Below, piece after piece: positions 1 through 9,000 of a stretch of 15,579 nucleotides of DNA. The notes beneath the pieces were generated by a model. The model saw only the letters and a program-made list of their open reading frames with translations, searched no databases and was not told the DNA's origin. The position numbers and the translations under genes were made by a program. The stretch is from an uncultured Prevotella sp. (GTDB taxonomy: Bacteria > Bacteroidota > Bacteroidia > Bacteroidales > Bacteroidaceae). The stretch is from NCBI GenBank assembly GCA_905210845.1, contig CAJLYG010000058.1:1-15579 (forward strand), written 5' to 3'. Each line of letters starts with the position of its first letter. The stretch's first letter is position 1.

Positions 1-12
1 GATCCTGCATGA

Positions 13-303
13 GCTGCAACGGCTTTTCGGTCATCTTTGCCAGAGCTTGTCGAGGAGCGTGACTCTTTCATCATCAGTCTTCCTACAGATGCTTCCCTGC
101 AAACCAAACCTTATACGAAGACGGTGTCCAACGACTATGGTACCGCAGCCATCACCCTGACAGATCAAGGAGGTAAGGCTTTGCTCACGAGGACGATCCT
201 GATTACAAAGACCCACATTCCCGTTAGCGGCTATTCTGATGTGCGCGCACTCCTACAGCTATGGCAAGCACCGGTTTACCGCACAGTAGCAATCAAGAAG
301 TAA
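13..303 (+). CDS. C-terminal fragment of a DUF3857/transglutaminase-like protein
   Basis: This is the 3' end of a gene that ends in TAA at 301-303. The readable part is about 96 residues. It begins around LPELVEERDSFIISLP and ends in ITKTHIPVSGYSDVRALLQL followed by a short basic tail. That pattern (beta-rich segment with an LP motif, an R-x-L/I strand, then a 'Y-x-x-L/V-R-x-L-L-x-x-W' helix) is how DUF3857-containing Bacteroidetes proteins with a transglutaminase-like core usually end. I recognise it by pattern only. An in-frame TGA at 10-12 stops the frame from reaching the left edge. Either the gene is frameshifted or damaged there, or the window edge carries an error. A start at TTG 37 would give an isolated 88-residue peptide, which is unlikely to be the true gene. 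The enzymatic core would lie to the left of the window. A strong terminator follows at 347-392. Confidence 0.5.
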   Translation, partial: AATAFRSSLPELVEERDSFIISLPTDASLQTKPYTKTVSNDYGTAAITLTDQGGKALLTRTILITKTHIPVSGYSDVRALLQLWQAPVYRTVAIKK

Positions 304-346
304 CGACCCCCATCAGGTGAAAGATTCCTTCTTCTTGCCTATCATC

Positions 347-392
347 GTCTCACTTTCACTCCATGGTATCTACCATGCCTTGAAAGTGAGAC
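347..392 (+). terminator. Nested intrinsic terminator after the DUF3857-like gene
   Basis: A perfect 12-bp inverted repeat, GTCTCACTTTCA at 347-358 and TGAAAGTGAGAC at 381-392, encloses a second perfect stem, CATGGT at 362-367 with ACCATG at 372-377, around a four-base loop (ATCT). The two stems are separated by a symmetric 3x3 pyrimidine internal loop. A T-rich stretch (ACTTTTCTATTTCC) follows on the plus strand, so it should end transcription arriving from the gene that stops at 303. Confidence 0.85.
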
Positions 393-617
393 TTTTCTAT
401 TTCCCCTTTCTGACAGATTTCTTTTGACAACTCCCCAAAGTTCCATCCGCTCAATCACAGTGAGCTGCAATAGGATAAAATAAGACGAAGAAGAATCCTG
501 TATTTCAGTTTTCATTTTTATTGCATTTCTATGACATAAATAACGCTTTGCCACCTTTTTTTGCGTTAAAATACTACAAAATTTTCCAATTTTATATTTA
601 GTTGAAACATTTTTTCT
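393..617. other. AT-rich intergenic region upstream of susC
   Basis: I see no convincing gene here. An open frame on the minus strand (342-629) overlaps the terminator and has no family resemblance, so it is not called. The 9-bp word TTTGCCACC occurs at 547-555 and again at 622-630, just at the putative susC promoter. No regulator site can be assigned from the sequence alone. Confidence 0.5.
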
Positions 618-625
618 TAAATTTG
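618..625 (+). promoter_or_regulatory. Putative -7 box of the susC-susD promoter
   Basis: TAAATTTG at 618-625 fits the Bacteroidetes -7 consensus TAnnTTTG exactly. No good TTTG lies at the usual 19-bp spacing upstream; GTTG at 601-604 is the nearest and is too close. A weak -33 element is common for promoters that need an activator, but that is inference. Transcription would start near 632 and leave a leader of about 75 nt before the ATG at 709. Confidence 0.5.
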
Positions 626-708
626 CCACCGAGAGCTTTCATTAAGTAGAAGAAAATACATATTCTTTAACATAAGATATAACGTATCATTCACTTAATT
701 TTTTGTTT

Positions 709-1575
709 ATGGGTAAGAAGAATAAACACAAGAAGCATGGCTTCAGTGCCAGTGGTAACATTACCAATTTTCTGCACAGTAAGGTCCATGCAGTAATTTT
801 CTTAGGTATGGCGATTTGCTGGACCACTCCCATGTGGGCTGAAGGATCTGCCGAATCTAATGCCAACGCATTGAACGTAGCTCAACAGTCGAGTGTATTA
901 ACAGGTGTCGTCAGCGATCAGGGCGGTCCGTTGATTGGTGTCACTGTCGTGGAAAAAGGCACCACACGTGGCGCTATCACTGATGCTGACGGGCGCTATA
1001 CCCTTACCGGACTACGCAAAGGGGCAAAGATTGTAGTCAGCTTTGTGGGCTACAAAACACAAGAGTTCACCTATAACGGTCAGCATACGCTCAATATTAA
1101 GCTGACCAGTGATGCCCAGAATCTGGATGAAGTGATGGTAGTGGCCTACGGTACTACCCGTCGGTCAAGTTTCACAGGTTCTGCCAGCTCAGTCAAGGGG
1201 ACCGATCTTCAAAAGATTTCCGGCAACAGTTTCGTGGGTGCCCTGCAGGGTATGAGTTCCGGTGTTGCCGTTTTCAATAACGAGGGTGTTCCAGGTGCTG
1301 ATGCCCGTATTCAGATCCGTGGTATCGGGTCTATGTCGGGAGAGACGACACCGCTTTATATCGTCGACGGTATGCCGTACGACGGAGCTCTCAACTCCAT
1401 CAATAACAATGATATCGAATCCATGACAGTCTTGAAGGATGCAGCTGCCAGTGCCCTATACGGTTCGCGTGCTGCTAACGGCGTTGTCGTGATCACCACA
1501 AAAAAGGCGGCGAGGGCAAGACGAAAGTCAACTTCCGTGCATCTTGGGGTACATCTGACATGGCAGTACCTTTAG
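709..1575 (+). CDS. SusC-like TonB-dependent transporter, N-terminal part (frameshifted)
   Basis: This is the front third of a SusC/RagA-family outer-membrane transporter that moves glycans across the outer membrane using TonB energy. I prefer ATG 709 over the in-frame TTG 703. Residues 1-44 form a long signal peptide (basic N-region, hydrophobic AVIFLGMAICW, cleavage near MWA|EG). A carboxypeptidase-D-like domain follows at about 64-134 (LTGVVSD ... SFVGYKTQEF). The TonB-box region is DEVMVVAYG at 140-148. The plug follows, with IQIRGIGSMS, LYIVDGMPYD and the conserved SRAANGVVVITTKK at 253-266. At K265-K266 (1501-1506) the frame is lost: the family continues GGEGK, but this frame reads AARAR and stops at TAG 1573-1575, giving 288 residues with no barrel. 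The rest lies in the -1 frame. Alone this piece could not form a transporter. Confidence 0.9.
   Translation: MGKKNKHKKHGFSASGNITNFLHSKVHAVIFLGMAICWTTPMWAEGSAESNANALNVAQQSSVLTGVVSDQGGPLIGVTVVEKGTTRGAITDADGRYTLTGLRKGAKIVVSFVGYKTQEFTYNGQHTLNIKLTSDAQNLDEVMVVAYGTTRRSSFTGSASSVKGTDLQKISGNSFVGALQGMSSGVAVFNNEGVPGADARIQIRGIGSMSGETTPLYIVDGMPYDGALNSINNNDIESMTVLKDAAASALYGSRAANGVVVITTKKAARARRKSTSVHLGVHLTWQYL
1500..1506 (+). other. Frameshift site in susC: A_AAA_AAG slippery heptamer
   Basis: The run of six A (1500-1505) followed by G is, in the frame set by ATG 709, exactly A AAA AAG. This is the same heptamer that directs -1 frameshifting in Escherichia coli dnaX. A -1 slip of both tRNAs would read AAA AAA and then GGC GGC GAG from 1506, which restores the conserved SusC sequence. 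Equally, loss of one A from an original run of seven would produce this arrangement. Only a weak downstream hairpin is visible (GAC-GAAA-GTC at 1520-1529), so a dnaX-like stimulatory structure is not evident. Confidence 0.75.
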
Positions 1576-4106
1576 GACGTAAGGCAAATCCTTATGAGCA
1601 GCTGCTCATCAACTGGCAGTCGCTTTATAACGATCAGCGCTACGATCTTGGAGTGGATGCACAGACTGCGGGTGACTACGCATCGGCTAACGTGCTCTTC
1701 ACCAATAACGCGCGTGTCAACTCAGCCGGTGAGACCGTCTATGTCACTCCATTCAAGTGGCCGGGCAGCGAGAGCAAATATGTGCTGCACGACGGCAATG
1801 GCAACGCTTATGTCAACCCAGATCTTCAGATGATTTGGAATAAGGACGATTGGGACTGGTATAAAGCCATTTTCTCGCACAAGCTGCGCCAGGACTATGG
1901 TGTAGACTTCAGCGGTACCAGCAACAACGGCAAGACCAACTACTATGCTTCCATCGGCTACCTGAACGATAAAGGTTACTCCAACAACGACTACTACAAG
2001 CGTTATGCTTTCCGTGTCAACGCTACCAGCCAGATTAAGAGTTGGCTGACCATAGGTGGTAGCCTGAGCTACACCTATGCCCGTCAGCATAACTTCGGAT
2101 GGAACCGAGCCTTGATGTTCACCAACACCCTCACCGGTCCTTGGATGCGCAACGCTGACAATACAGAGTGGATACGCTCAGAGAAGACAGGATGGAAGGT
2201 ATATGACTATGATGTGAACAATGCACAGTACTTTGGATTGCCGGTCTACAATAAGGGTGATTATTGGAATAACCCTAATGATGAAGACTTCAACTTTAAC
2301 GGTACGCCTAATTCTAACGAGTTCAACACCGTTGTGGCATCCTACTTCACAGAGATCAAATTACCGTTTGGCATGAAATTCAGGACTTCCATGAACTTGG
2401 GCGACAATGCACAGCACGGTTATGGCTATTCTTCTGCCGTTTGGGGCGACTACGGACAGATCGCACCTTACGGACTGAGCGTGAAGGCTGAAGGTGGCTC
2501 TGCCACACGTACCAACTACGACACACGAACCCTTACTTGGAATAATGTGCTGTCGTGGGATAAGAGCTTCGGCGAGCACAACATCTCACTGATGGCAGGA
2601 CATGAGTGGTACAACTACAACCAGCAGTACGACTACAGCTATGGCGAGGGCATCATGACCACCGGACAGTTTGAAACTTCCTCTACCACCAAGAACTGGA
2701 GCATTTCATCCAACCGTACACGTTACTCCCTGTTGTCATACTTCGGTCGTGCTGAATACAACTACGCTTCGCGCTATTATCTCTCAACCAGCATCCGTCG
2801 TGATGGCAGTTCTATCTTCTCTTCCAAGAACCGTTGGGGTACCTTCTGGTCGTTCGGCGGTTCATGGCGTATCTCCCAGGAGAAATTCATGGAGCCCACC
2901 AAGTCATGGCTCGACAACCTGTCTGTACGCGCCAGCTACGGTACGACAGGTAATGACCGCTTGAATGCCCGCAACCAAAATAACGGTACTGCCGGTAGCC
3001 GTATCTACTACGGTTATCAAGACTACTACACTACTTCCAACTGGCACGAGTCGGCAGGATACATGCCTTCCAACATCCGTACGGAGGATCTGAAATGGGA
3101 GAGTAACAAACAGTTCAACGTAGGTATTGACTTCGGCATTTTCGGACTGATCAGCGGTAGCGTAGAGTACTACCACCGTACCTCCTCAGATTTGCTCTAT
3201 TACCATGATCTGCCTTACTCAGCACAAGTGGGTAGCGCCAGTGGATACAACACCAATTTGGGTGATATCCTCAACGAGGGCTTCGAGTTCAACATCAACG
3301 CAACACCTATCAAAAGCAGACTCGTCTGGACGATTAATCTCAACCTTACTACCTTACATAATGAAGTCACCTCCCTGCCCAGTGGAGACATCTATTGGGG
3401 AAGCCGTGTGGGTAAATACCGCCTGTCAGAAGGTAAATCTCTGTATGAATTCTACATGGTAAAATCAGCAGGCGTGAACCCGGAAACAGGACTGGAGGAG
3501 TTCTGGGAGAAAGACAACAATGGCAACTGGATCAAGACTTCCGACTTCGACGAGTCCATCAAGAACCGCCAGTGGATCGGCTCTGCCATCCCTAAGGTAT
3601 ACGGCTCCATCACCAACAACTTGTCTTGGAATAACTTCGACTTCTCCATGATGTGGTATGCATCCTTCGGATCGAAGATGATGGACTACATGGTATTTGA
3701 AAACTCCACAGGCCGTCCGGGTTGCGGACTGAATATGGACTACGCTTATAAGGATACCTGGAAGAAGCCGGGAGATAGTGCTAAGTTCCCACGCTGGTCG
3801 TACAGCAATAGCTCTCGTACACGTCGTGCTTCCGACCGCTTTGTTTTCAACAATGAGTACCTGCGCCTGCGTAATGTCACCTTCGGCTACACGCTTCCGA
3901 AGAGTCTGCTCAGCAAGGTTGGCATCGACCACCTGCGCGTCTATATCACGGGTGACAACCTGCTCACCTTCGGTCCGGCAGCCCATCGCCATACGGATCC
4001 TGAGGTAGGTCTTACAGGTAACAACTACAACGGCAACGCCGATACCGACAACGGTGTCATGGAGGCACGCCGCGTATATATGGCAGGAATACAAATCACA
4101 TTCTAA
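1506..4106 (+). CDS. SusC-like TonB-dependent transporter, barrel part (after -1 frameshift)
   Basis: This frame continues the SusC protein directly from GGEGKTKVNFRASWG (from 1506) through the end of the plug and the whole 22-strand type of barrel. The first ATG in the frame (1560) falls inside the conserved region and has no signal sequence, so it is not a credible separate start. Recognisable SusC-family segments include the aromatic, Asn-rich strands (SGTSNNGKTNYYASIGYLND), FGRAEYNYASRYYLSTSIRR, VRASYGTTGND and the YITGDNLLTFG segment. The protein ends in ...YMAGIQITF, with the terminal Phe expected of a protein inserted by the BAM machinery. No further frameshift or stop is seen. If the two parts are joined, the product is about 1134 residues, a normal length for the family. 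susD follows 12 bp downstream, as in nearly all SusCD pairs. Confidence 0.9.
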   Translation, partial: GGEGKTKVNFRASWGTSDMAVPLGRKANPYEQLLINWQSLYNDQRYDLGVDAQTAGDYASANVLFTNNARVNSAGETVYVTPFKWPGSESKYVLHDGNGNAYVNPDLQMIWNKDDWDWYKAIFSHKLRQDYGVDFSGTSNNGKTNYYASIGYLNDKGYSNNDYYKRYAFRVNATSQIKSWLTIGGSLSYTYARQHNFGWNRALMFTNTLTGPWMRNADNTEWIRSEKTGWKVYDYDVNNAQYFGLPVYNKGDYWNNPNDEDFNFNGTPNSNEFNTVVASYFTEIKLPFGMKFRTSMNLGDNAQHGYGYSSAVWGDYGQIAPYGLSVKAEGGSATRTNYDTRTLTWNNVLSWDKSFGEHNISLMAGHEWYNYNQQYDYSYGEGIMTTGQFETSSTTKNWSISSNRTRYSLLSYFGRAEYNYASRYYLSTSIRRDGSSIFSSKNRWGTFWSFGGSWRISQEKFMEPTKSWLDNLSVRASYGTTGNDRLNARNQNNGTAGSRIYYGYQDYYTTSNWHESAGYMPSNIRTEDLKWESNKQFNVGIDFGIFGLISGSVEYYHRTSSDLLYYHDLPYSAQVGSASGYNTNLGDILNEGFEFNINATPIKSRLVWTINLNLTTLHNEVTSLPSGDIYWGSRVGKYRLSEGKSLYEFYMVKSAGVNPETGLEEFWEKDNNGNWIKTSDFDESIKNRQWIGSAIPKVYGSITNNLSWNNFDFSMMWYASFGSKMMDYMVFENSTGRPGCGLNMDYAYKDTWKKPGDSAKFPRWSYSNSSRTRRASDRFVFNNEYLRLRNVTFGYTLPKSLLSKVGIDHLRVYITGDNLLTFGPAAHRHTDPEVGLTGNNYNGNADTDNGVMEARRVYMAGIQITF

Positions 4107-4118
4107 ATCCGAACAGCA

Positions 4119-5825
4119 ATGAGAAATAAAATATTTAACAAAGTCGTCCGCATAGCGGCACTCTTCCTGGCAGTGAACATGCTGCCTTCGTGTTCTGACT
4201 ATCTGAATACAGAGGATGCACAGAAAATACCATCCAGCGATATCACCAGCTCGATAACCGGTCTTCAGGGCGTACTGAACGCCACATACCGTCGGTTCTA
4301 TATCAACAACGGTTCTACCGGTGATCAGCCAGGAGCCTCTTCGTTTGCCTACGTGGCTCATGCGCTTCGCTTCGATTGCCAGTCGTCTGATGTCATGTCC
4401 ACAGAGAACTACGGAGGTGCGCCTATCGATGTATGGGGGTTCTATCCGAGCTACACCCAAAGCACCAGTCAGATGACACGTGAGTTCTGGAGTAATATGT
4501 ACAACTCCATCAACATGGCGAACATCATTATCGACTACGCACCGGAAGCTGTGGGTGGCACCGATGCTGACAAGCAAGTACTCATCGGACAGGCGAAGGC
4601 GATTCGCGCCATCTGCTATTTCCATCTGCTGATGAGTTACCAGCAGACCTATCAGCTTGCCAAGAACAAGCGCGGTGTTATTTTGCGCCTAACCACGCTG
4701 GACGGCAATGAGAAGGGTTTCTCTACTGTTGATGAGTGTTACCAGCAAGTAGTGAAGGATCTCACCGAAGCCATCGCTGCCCTATCAGGATATACCCGCA
4801 CGGAGAAATGGGAGATCGACGCTGATGTGGCTCGCGGTAACCTGGCTCGCGTCTACCAGGTCATGGGCAACTGGAGCGGTGCCGAGCAGATGGCAAGTGC
4901 CGTGTACGCCAAGTACGGCAAACTGATGTCGAAAGAACAGTGGTACAGTGGCTTCGATCATCTCATGGAGGATGGATGTGATGAGCTTGTATGGGGCGTC
5001 AACATGACCAGCACTGATAACTGCTCCACGAACTTAGCCTGGAACTATTGGTATAACTACGATCCCAGCTATACGACTGACGGTGCTGAGTCGATGACTT
5101 CCGGCCCGATCTACAATTTCTTGCAACTGTTCGTCGACCAGAGCTATGTCGACCTGTTCAAGAATGATCCTAATGACTATCGTGGATTCAAGTGCGACAA
5201 GACCACAAACGTGACTGATGCTGATGAGCAGGCAGTGATGTTCTGGCACCGTACCAATGCAGCCGGCAGCATCACATCCGACGCAAAGTTGAAGTGGGCT
5301 TATAACAAGATGAAGAGCTATGGCAACAGCACTTATGCGGCTCATACGAAGGGCAACCAGTGTATCAATATCAGCGTACCGCTAATGCGTGGCTCGGAGA
5401 TGTTGCTGATCCTGGCTGAAGCAGAGGCTAACGAAGGAAAGATCACAGAGGCATTGGCTCATCTCAACACACTGAAGACAACCCGTGGAGCCAATCCTTG
5501 CACCCTCACCAACCAAAGCGAACTGCTTGAGGAGATCTACAAAGAACGCCGTCGCGAACTGCTCAGTGAGGGTGTTGTAGGAAGCTATGATCTGCTACGC
5601 TTGCAGAAACCGCTCGTACGCTACGCACAGAGTGCCACCAACCCTGCCGGTCACTTCCTTACAGGATTCACTTACATGGACGGGTTCAATGCCAGTGACG
5701 CACAACCGATGGGTACCATTCCCTCTAACGACTATCGCTTCATCATGCAGATTCCTACCTATGAATTTGCCAATAACTCGGCGATCAGCGAGAGCGATCA
5801 GAACCCGATGAAGGGAACCAATTAA
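4119..5825 (+). CDS. SusD/RagB-family glycan-binding surface lipoprotein
   Basis: This 568-residue protein is the SusD partner that caps the SusC barrel and captures substrate at the cell surface. The N-terminus has a lipoprotein signal ending in LPSC (C25), followed by SDYLNTED. Acidic residues just after the Cys fit the lipoprotein-export signal of surface-exposed Bacteroidetes lipoproteins. SusD-family marks include the N-terminal segment around GLQGVLNATYRRF, the helix IGQAKAIRAICYFHLLM (TPR-like), RGNLARVYQVMGNW, RGSEMLLILAEAEANEGK and YKERRRELLSEG near the C-terminus. Its length is typical. It starts 12 bp after the susC stop, so the two are almost certainly co-transcribed, and a terminator follows at 5886-5924. 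The bound glycan cannot be read from the sequence. The neighbouring GH89 suggests an alpha-GlcNAc-bearing one (inference). Confidence 0.95.
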   Translation: MRNKIFNKVVRIAALFLAVNMLPSCSDYLNTEDAQKIPSSDITSSITGLQGVLNATYRRFYINNGSTGDQPGASSFAYVAHALRFDCQSSDVMSTENYGGAPIDVWGFYPSYTQSTSQMTREFWSNMYNSINMANIIIDYAPEAVGGTDADKQVLIGQAKAIRAICYFHLLMSYQQTYQLAKNKRGVILRLTTLDGNEKGFSTVDECYQQVVKDLTEAIAALSGYTRTEKWEIDADVARGNLARVYQVMGNWSGAEQMASAVYAKYGKLMSKEQWYSGFDHLMEDGCDELVWGVNMTSTDNCSTNLAWNYWYNYDPSYTTDGAESMTSGPIYNFLQLFVDQSYVDLFKNDPNDYRGFKCDKTTNVTDADEQAVMFWHRTNAAGSITSDAKLKWAYNKMKSYGNSTYAAHTKGNQCINISVPLMRGSEMLLILAEAEANEGKITEALAHLNTLKTTRGANPCTLTNQSELLEEIYKERRRELLSEGVVGSYDLLRLQKPLVRYAQSATNPAGHFLTGFTYMDGFNASDAQPMGTIPSNDYRFIMQIPTYEFANNSAISESDQNPMKGTN

Positions 5826-5885
5826 TAGACTTCCTTCTGATTAAGGGAGGACTACAATGTTTTTAGGTTCTCCCTATTCATTCTG

Positions 5886-5924
5886 ATAGGAGGTAAACAT
5901 TCAGCACGGATGTTTATCTCCTAT
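5886..5924 (+). terminator. Intrinsic terminator of the susC-susD operon
   Basis: ATAGGAGGTAAACAT (5886-5900) pairs with ATGTTTATCTCCTAT (5910-5924) over 15 bp with a single G-U pair, around a nine-base loop. It is followed by TTTTCGTTCTCT on the plus strand. It lies about 60 bp after the susD stop. Confidence 0.85.
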
Positions 5925-6006
5925 TTTCGTTCTCTACCTGCAACTCATGATAACCTATGCAGTGGAGGTGGAGATGAGTAAGATCTTTAAACAATTCAAG
6001 ATAAAA

Positions 6007-6047
6007 GAAAAGGTATACCCTCCCATCGAATGAGGATATACCTTTTC
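6007..6047 (-). terminator. Intrinsic terminator of the convergent glycosidase operon
   Basis: GAAAAGGTATACCCTC (6007-6022) and GAGGATATACCTTTTC (6032-6047) form a 16-bp stem with one C/A mismatch and a nine-base loop. Read on the minus strand, the hairpin is followed by TTTTATCTTG, so it serves the gene that ends at 6088. Together with 5886-5924 it keeps the two converging operons apart. Confidence 0.8.
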
Positions 6048-6087
6048 ACAGAAAACGAATCTATCAACCCTGAAGGCTGGATGAAAT

Positions 6088-9000
6088 TTATTCGAGAATC
6101 AGAAGGAATCCTTTGCCTGCGGGAACCTTTAGGGTATCATCTGGTTTAGCGGTGAACGCCTGTTGGAAGTCCTCGATAGCCGGAGCGGTAAGCGTAGCTT
6201 TCTTTAGATTGATGCCAAGCTTTTTATAATCGATCTTCAACTTCACATCTGCATCCTCCTTCGCCCAACTGGCAATCGCAATCATGGTCTTTCCATCACG
6301 CACGAAGGTCGTGGCAAGGATATCGTCCCGACCCGTCTTGACAGGGTTGTACGTCACCCAATAACCGATCATGCGACTCTGTTTGATACCAAAACTATCC
6401 CAAACTTTCCAAAGTCTTGCCGGCATCTTATTCGATGGTTCCCGGGCTGTCATGCCATAGAGCATGCCCCGCCAGGGATTTCCGCCGTCCTGCAACATCT
6501 CACTCATCATACCGAACGGGATACCCGACACATCGGTGAGCCAATAATCAGGACCTTTGTCATATTTGAAGTATTCACCAAACCAAAGGCGATCGAGGTA
6601 AGGCATGTGCTCCATATACAGGAACATACTGTTGATGTATCCGTCACTGGGGTTGAACTGGTTAGCTGAATGCACATCAATGCGCGGCTCTGGTCTGTTC
6701 TGCTCAAGCGTACGCCGGATACGCTTCATCGTGTTACGGTCGAAAGCAAGGTCATCAATGTAAACGCCATCGATACCGACATTGCGAGTAAGCCAGTTCA
6801 GACCTTCCACATAGAAGTTGTGCCAGCGCGAGATACCGGTATTGACAATGGCTGCATCCTTATAATAGTCAACAAACCAGGCACCGATATAATCGCCATC
6901 AAGATGCTCCTGCAACCATGCGAAGCCCCCACCCTTGCCCGGTGAGAAGATCTCATGCCCCAGGCTCTTCAGAGCGAAAAACTCTGGAGCATGGTTGGTA
7001 AGCTCACGTACGGTATAATAAATTTTTACCTTATCACCAGCCGAATGCGCATAGTCGACATAATTTTTCATAGCCTGCGGACGGAGGAAGGGATAGTTGA
7101 TAAAGGGATTGATGGGCGTAGCATGATGAATGTTGATCGTGTTCGCACCTGTGCCCGCTACGATATCAGCAGCCTGGAAGCCGAAAGAATCATCCTTCTT
7201 GTTCTTCTCTACAGGATGATAACCGTGATAATAGCGGTCTCCCCACTGCTTTTGGGTGTCAATGGGCTTGAAAGGCGTGATCAATGCCAAGAAGTTAAAG
7301 TGCAGGGTATCGCCACGTGCTATGGTGCGCGAACCGCTGTACGTAGTGATATCAAGCGTCTCACCGCTCTGACTGTAGTTAATACCACCCTGCCCGTTAT
7401 TCCACCATGATGTAGGCAAGTTGAGCGGCTGCAGCTGATAGAAATTCGTATTCAGCGGTCGACGATAGTTGGCATCACGGAAGAGGCATTGCATGCCAGC
7501 ATTAACATCACCAAACCAGAATCCCTCTTGATTACGCTTGATATTCCATTTCCATTGATCACTCTTCGGGCGAAGCGAACCTTCATAACCCATACCAAGA
7601 CGATATTTCGATGCGGCTGCCGTCATGGGCGTGAGCAAAGAGATGTCATCAACATGCACATCACGGGTTGAGCTGACATTGATATGGAATTCTGCCACAC
7701 CATCAAACTCCATCCTGGCATTTACATCAACAAAGATGTCACCAGCCTTGCCTGCGGCCGTCCACTCCACGGCTCCATCATCAATGCGACGCAAGGAAAC
7801 AGGGCGTGTTACTTGAATAGGCAGCGTACTACCGCCGACTTTGATATTCAACGTCATTGGCTTGGCAAGAATATCCTTGGCTGTCTTCCCCACAGAGGTC
7901 ATTTCCTCGGTGAAATAACTTTGTATCTCAGTTGGCAGACCTAATTCACCTACGGTAAGCGTACGACCGAGCACTCCCACCGTATTACCATTGACGGTCA
8001 TCGGCGTGAACGGTCTCACTAATTTGTCATTCTCCTGAAGGGTAGAGTTAAGCCAACGGAGACGGGAGAGTCGCCAAGGTTCACTGTCTCCTCCATCGGC
8101 AAGGACATTGTCGGAAAGATTGATCATCACCTTCACATGCTCTGCATGCCCGGCTGCATCGCTGACAGTGATCGTACCCGTATAGAGCCCACGCTTGACA
8201 TCACGCGGCATCTGGATACCAATCCATAAGGGTTGTACACGACCGCGACTGACATTAACGGGATAGCTGATTTTATGTCCGAGCCAGTCGACACCTTCGG
8301 TGTTGAAGCATGTCATGTCCTTCGGCTCAATTCGCCCGTTATCAGGACCTCTCAAGTCCTCGAATGACACTTTAACGCTGTTGACATCACCGCGGCAAGC
8401 CCACAAGCCTAACTGTAACACATAGTATTCGCCTTGATCGGCTTCGCCAAAAAACTCACCGGTAGCACCGCGCTCTACCTGCCGATAACTTAAGTCATCA
8501 AACATACGGATGGGATGTTCACGATCTTCGGGCAACAAGAGAAAGGTCTTACTGGGGTTGGCATTCAATAGTGCCTGCTTCTCTGCGGCGGTAGCAATGA
8601 TCTCCATGGGATAAAAACTGTTGAAACTACCCAAGGACTCAAAGCGGACAAGACGTGCTTGAGCGACCTTGGAAGAAGAAAGCTTACGACAACGCTCGCG
8701 CCATGCAGGTTGTGAATGATCCGGACGTTTAGGATAGCTTACCTTAGGATAAGGTCCGCCCGAAGTATGATAAGGCAGATAATAAACATAGTAATTACCC
8801 GCACCCGTGCTTGCATCGAAGCGCAAGATGCCATACTCTTGGTTGATCTCGATGGGTAATACATTGTCAACAATACGCCCTGTAGAGGCATTCACCACCA
8901 CAAGCCCTTTCTTCTCGGGTTGATGGTCACGCCGCCGCCATGGTATCCATGCCTCTACAACATCAGCGGCTTTATCTACAGCCACCACCACACGATGGTT

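Noticed and set aside
342..629. A 95-codon minus-strand frame upstream of susC
   Set aside because: It overlaps the terminator hairpin and the AT-rich leader and has no recognisable family.
3465..4625. A 386-codon open frame on the minus strand across the end of susC and the start of susD
   Set aside because: It lies wholly antisense to two clear family members, and its product is a low-complexity mixture without domains. It is a shadow of codon bias in the SusCD genes.
6955..7410. A 151-codon plus-strand frame inside the glycosidase-like gene
   Set aside because: It is antisense to a well-supported coding sequence, and its composition is not protein-like.
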